From positions 8,484,266-8,548,265 of the forward strand of contig NC_060064.1 in the NCBI RefSeq assembly GCF_020283565.1: a stretch of DNA of 64,000 nt. Direction: 5' to 3'. Of the stretch, positions 61,801 through 64,000 are shown piece by piece. Source of the DNA: Trifolium pratense. Its lineage: Eukaryota; Streptophyta; Magnoliopsida; Fabales; Fabaceae. Positions within the stretch are counted from its first letter, which is position 1. Each line of letters begins with the position of its first letter. The position numbers and the translations under genes were made by a program. The notes under the pieces are model-generated. The model was not told where the DNA came from, searched no databases, and was given only the letters and a program-made list of their open reading frames with translations.

Positions 61801-64000
61801 CATTAAAAACCACTACAAACACTTAAAATTGGCCAAAAACCAAAAAAACGACTACAAACACTAAAATTGGCCAAAAACCATATAAACGACCTAAAATTGG
61901 CCAAAACACATAAAAATGACTACAAACACTAAAATTGGCCAAAAACCATATAAACGACCTTAAATAGGCCAAAAACCATAAAAAAAACGACTACAAACAC
62001 TAAAATTGGCCAAAAACCATATAAACGACCTAAAATAGGCCAAAATCAAATAAACGACTACGAACACTAAAATTGGCCATAACCCATAAAAACGACTACC
62101 AACACTTAAATTGGCCAAAAACTAAAGAACGACCCTAAAATAGGACAAAAACATTAAAAACCACTACAAACACTTAAAGTTGGCCAAAAACCATAAAAAC
62201 GACTACAAACACTAAAATTGGCCAAAATCCATATAAACGACCCTAAAATAGGCCAAAAACCATAAAACGACTACGAACACTAAAATTGGCCATAACCCAT
62301 AAAAACGACTACAAACACTTAAATTGGCCAAAAACTAAAGAACGACCCTAAAATAGGCTAAAAACATTAAAAACCACTACAAACACTTAAAATTGGCCAA
62401 AAACCAAAAAAACGACTACAAACACTAAAATTGGCCAAAATCCATATAAACGACCCTAAAATAGGCCAAAAACCATAAAACGACTACGAACACTAAAAAC
62501 ACAAAAATTGGCCAAAAATCATATAAACGACTACAAATACTAAAATAGGCCAAAAACTATAAAAACGACCCTAAAATTGGCCAAAAACCATAAAAACGAC
62601 TAAAAACACAAAAATTGGCCAAAAACCATAAAAATGACTTCAAACACTAAAATTGGCAAAAAATTATAAAAATGACTACAAACATCAAAATTGGCCCAAA
62701 ACCCATAAAAACGACTACAAACACTTAAATTGGCCAAAAACTAAAGAACGACCCTAAAATAGGCTAAAAACATTAAAAACCACTACAAACACTTAAAATT
62801 GGCCAAAAACCAAAAAAATGACTTCAAACAATAAAATTGGCCAAAATCCATATAAACGACCCTAAAATAGGCCAAAAACCATAAAACGACTACGAACACT
62901 AAAAACACTAAAATAGGCCAAAAATCATATAAACGACTACAAACACTAAAATAGGCCAAAAACTATAAAAACGACCCTAAAATTGGCCAAAAACCATAAA
63001 AACGACTAAAAACACAAAAATTGGCCAAAAACCATAAAAATGACTTCAAACACTAAAATTGGCCAAAAATCATAAAAATGACTACAAACATCAAAATTGG
63101 CCCAAAACCATATAAACGACCTAAAATAGGCCAAAAACCATAAACACGACTACAAACACTAAAATTGGCAAAAAACTATATAAACGACCCTAAAATAGGC
63201 CAAAAACATTAAAAACCACTACAAACACTAAAATTGGCCAAAAACCATAAAAACGACTACAAATACAAAAATTGGCCAAAAACCATATAAACGACCTAAA
63301 ATAGGCCAAAAAACATAAAAATGACTACAAACACTCTACAAACACTAAAATTGGCCAAAAACCATATAAACGACCTTAAATAGGCCAAAAACCATAAAAA
63401 AAAAACGACTACAAACACTAAAATTGGCCAAAAACCATATAAACGACCTAAAATAGGCCAAAATCAAATAAACGACTACGAACACTAAAATTGGCCATAA
63501 CCCATAAAAACGACTACAAACACTTAAATTGGCCAAAAACTAAAGAACGACCCTAAAATAGGACAAAAACATTAAAAACCACTACAAACACTTAAAGTTG
63601 GCCAAAAACCATAAAAACGACTACAAACACTAAAATTGGCCAAAATCCATATAAACGACCCTAAAATAGGCCAAAAACCATAAAACGACTACGAACACTA
63701 AAATTGGCCATAACCCATAAAAACGACTACAAACACTTAAATTGGCCAAAAACTAAAGAACGACCCTAAAATAGGCCAAAAACATTAAAAACCACTACAA
63801 ACACTAAAATTGGCCAAAATCCCAAATATCGACCCTAAAATATGCCAAAAACCATAAAAACGACTACAAACAATAAAATAGGCCAAAAAGCATAAAAACC
63901 ACTACATACACTAAAATTGGCCAAAAACCATATAAACGACCTAAAATAGGCCAAAAACCATAAAAATGACTACAAACACTAAAATTGGCCAAAAACCATA
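58841..64000. repeat. Higher-order repeat unit 2, partial
   Basis: Second copy of the 7769-bp unit, cut by the window end after about 5160 bp. Across the gag-pol fragment it differs from unit 1 at only two noticed positions in about 1.76 kb. Confidence 0.9.
60039..61796 (-). pseudogene. Ty3/gypsy gag-pol fragment, copy 2
   Basis: Same 585-codon fragment as copy 1 (52270-54027), with two amino-acid differences. Residue 136 is Gly, giving D135-G-G-S, the common form in plant relatives, and residue 241 is Leu instead of Ser. The knuckle, protease and reverse-transcriptase motifs are all present. RNase H, integrase and LTRs are absent, and both ends run directly into satellite monomers. It cannot be an autonomous element. 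Its frame is intact, which is explained equally well by recent duplication as by any constraint. Confidence 0.88.

Larger units (their letters stand above)
51072..64000. repeat. Short-period satellite array with ~38 and ~30 bp monomers
   Basis: Built from two alternating monomer types that share the core TTGGCCAAAAACCATA or TAGGCCAAAAACCATA. The longer contains GACTACAAACACTAAAA (~38 bp) and the shorter GACCCTAAAATAGG (~30 bp), giving a ~68-bp dimer with many variants. It runs from the gap to the window end, interrupted only by two copies of a gag-pol fragment. Unrelated to the 26870-50071 array. Such arrays are typical of heterochromatin or centromere-proximal DNA, but the location is inference. 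Confidence 0.92.

Noticed and set aside
51589..63536. 62-63 residue hydrophobic frames rich in WFLANF in the satellite
   Set aside because: Periodic by-products of reading the minus strand of an A-rich 30/38-bp repeat. They recur only with the satellite.

Overview
The window is nuclear DNA of a flowering plant. It has an intron-containing RS2Z-type SR splicing factor, a plant half-size ABCG transporter and plant families of transposable elements, and it is AT-rich. The style of the miniature elements (Stowaway-like ends reading CTCCCTCCG; a Mutator-like end reading GGGTTAAATTGCAC) suggests a legume near Medicago or Trifolium. That placement is inference and was not tested.

Layout. (1) 1-6900: two diverged tandem copies of an unnamed ~2 kb repeat family, broken by a 858-bp foldback element and two Stowaway-like MITEs. 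(2) 6900-10580: an intronless ABCG half-transporter gene of the ABCG6/ABCG16 type (8013-10208). (3) 10580-16770: a 190-bp MITE, a 575-bp hAT-like MITE, a complete 4511-bp LTR retrotransposon without coding capacity (minus strand, 470-bp LTRs), and a LINE 3' end. (4) 16968-22056: a decayed PIF/Harbinger element that holds a hAT element (18197-20234), which in turn holds a solo LTR (18368-19415). Every layer has exact target-site duplications. (5) 22128-25366: the RS2Z gene, six coding exons and a 5' leader intron, whose promoter lies directly beside the Harbinger end. (6) 25776-26480: two LINE-type insertions, one of them only 16 bp long. (7) 26870-50071: a large tandem array of the same repeat family as region 1, in ~2.0 kb (A) and ~1.49 kb (B) units, one of them split by a 1868-bp Mutator-like element. 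(8) 50072-51071: exactly 1000 Ns. (9) 51072-64000: an unrelated short-period satellite (about 30- and 38-bp monomers) organised in a 7769-bp higher-order repeat that has captured a Ty3/gypsy gag-pol fragment.

Only two genes look functional. The ABCG protein should export lipidic or wall-polymer precursors across the plasma membrane. The RS2Z protein should act in pre-mRNA splicing. They do not form a pathway. Their interest lies in being two single-copy genes held between two clusters of the same tandem repeat and densely bracketed by nested transposons. I found no RNA gene, CRISPR array or operon-like system. The strongest unusual signals are the two tandem arrays, the mosaic exchange history of the first, the captured gag-pol fragment in the second, and the three-level transposon nest.
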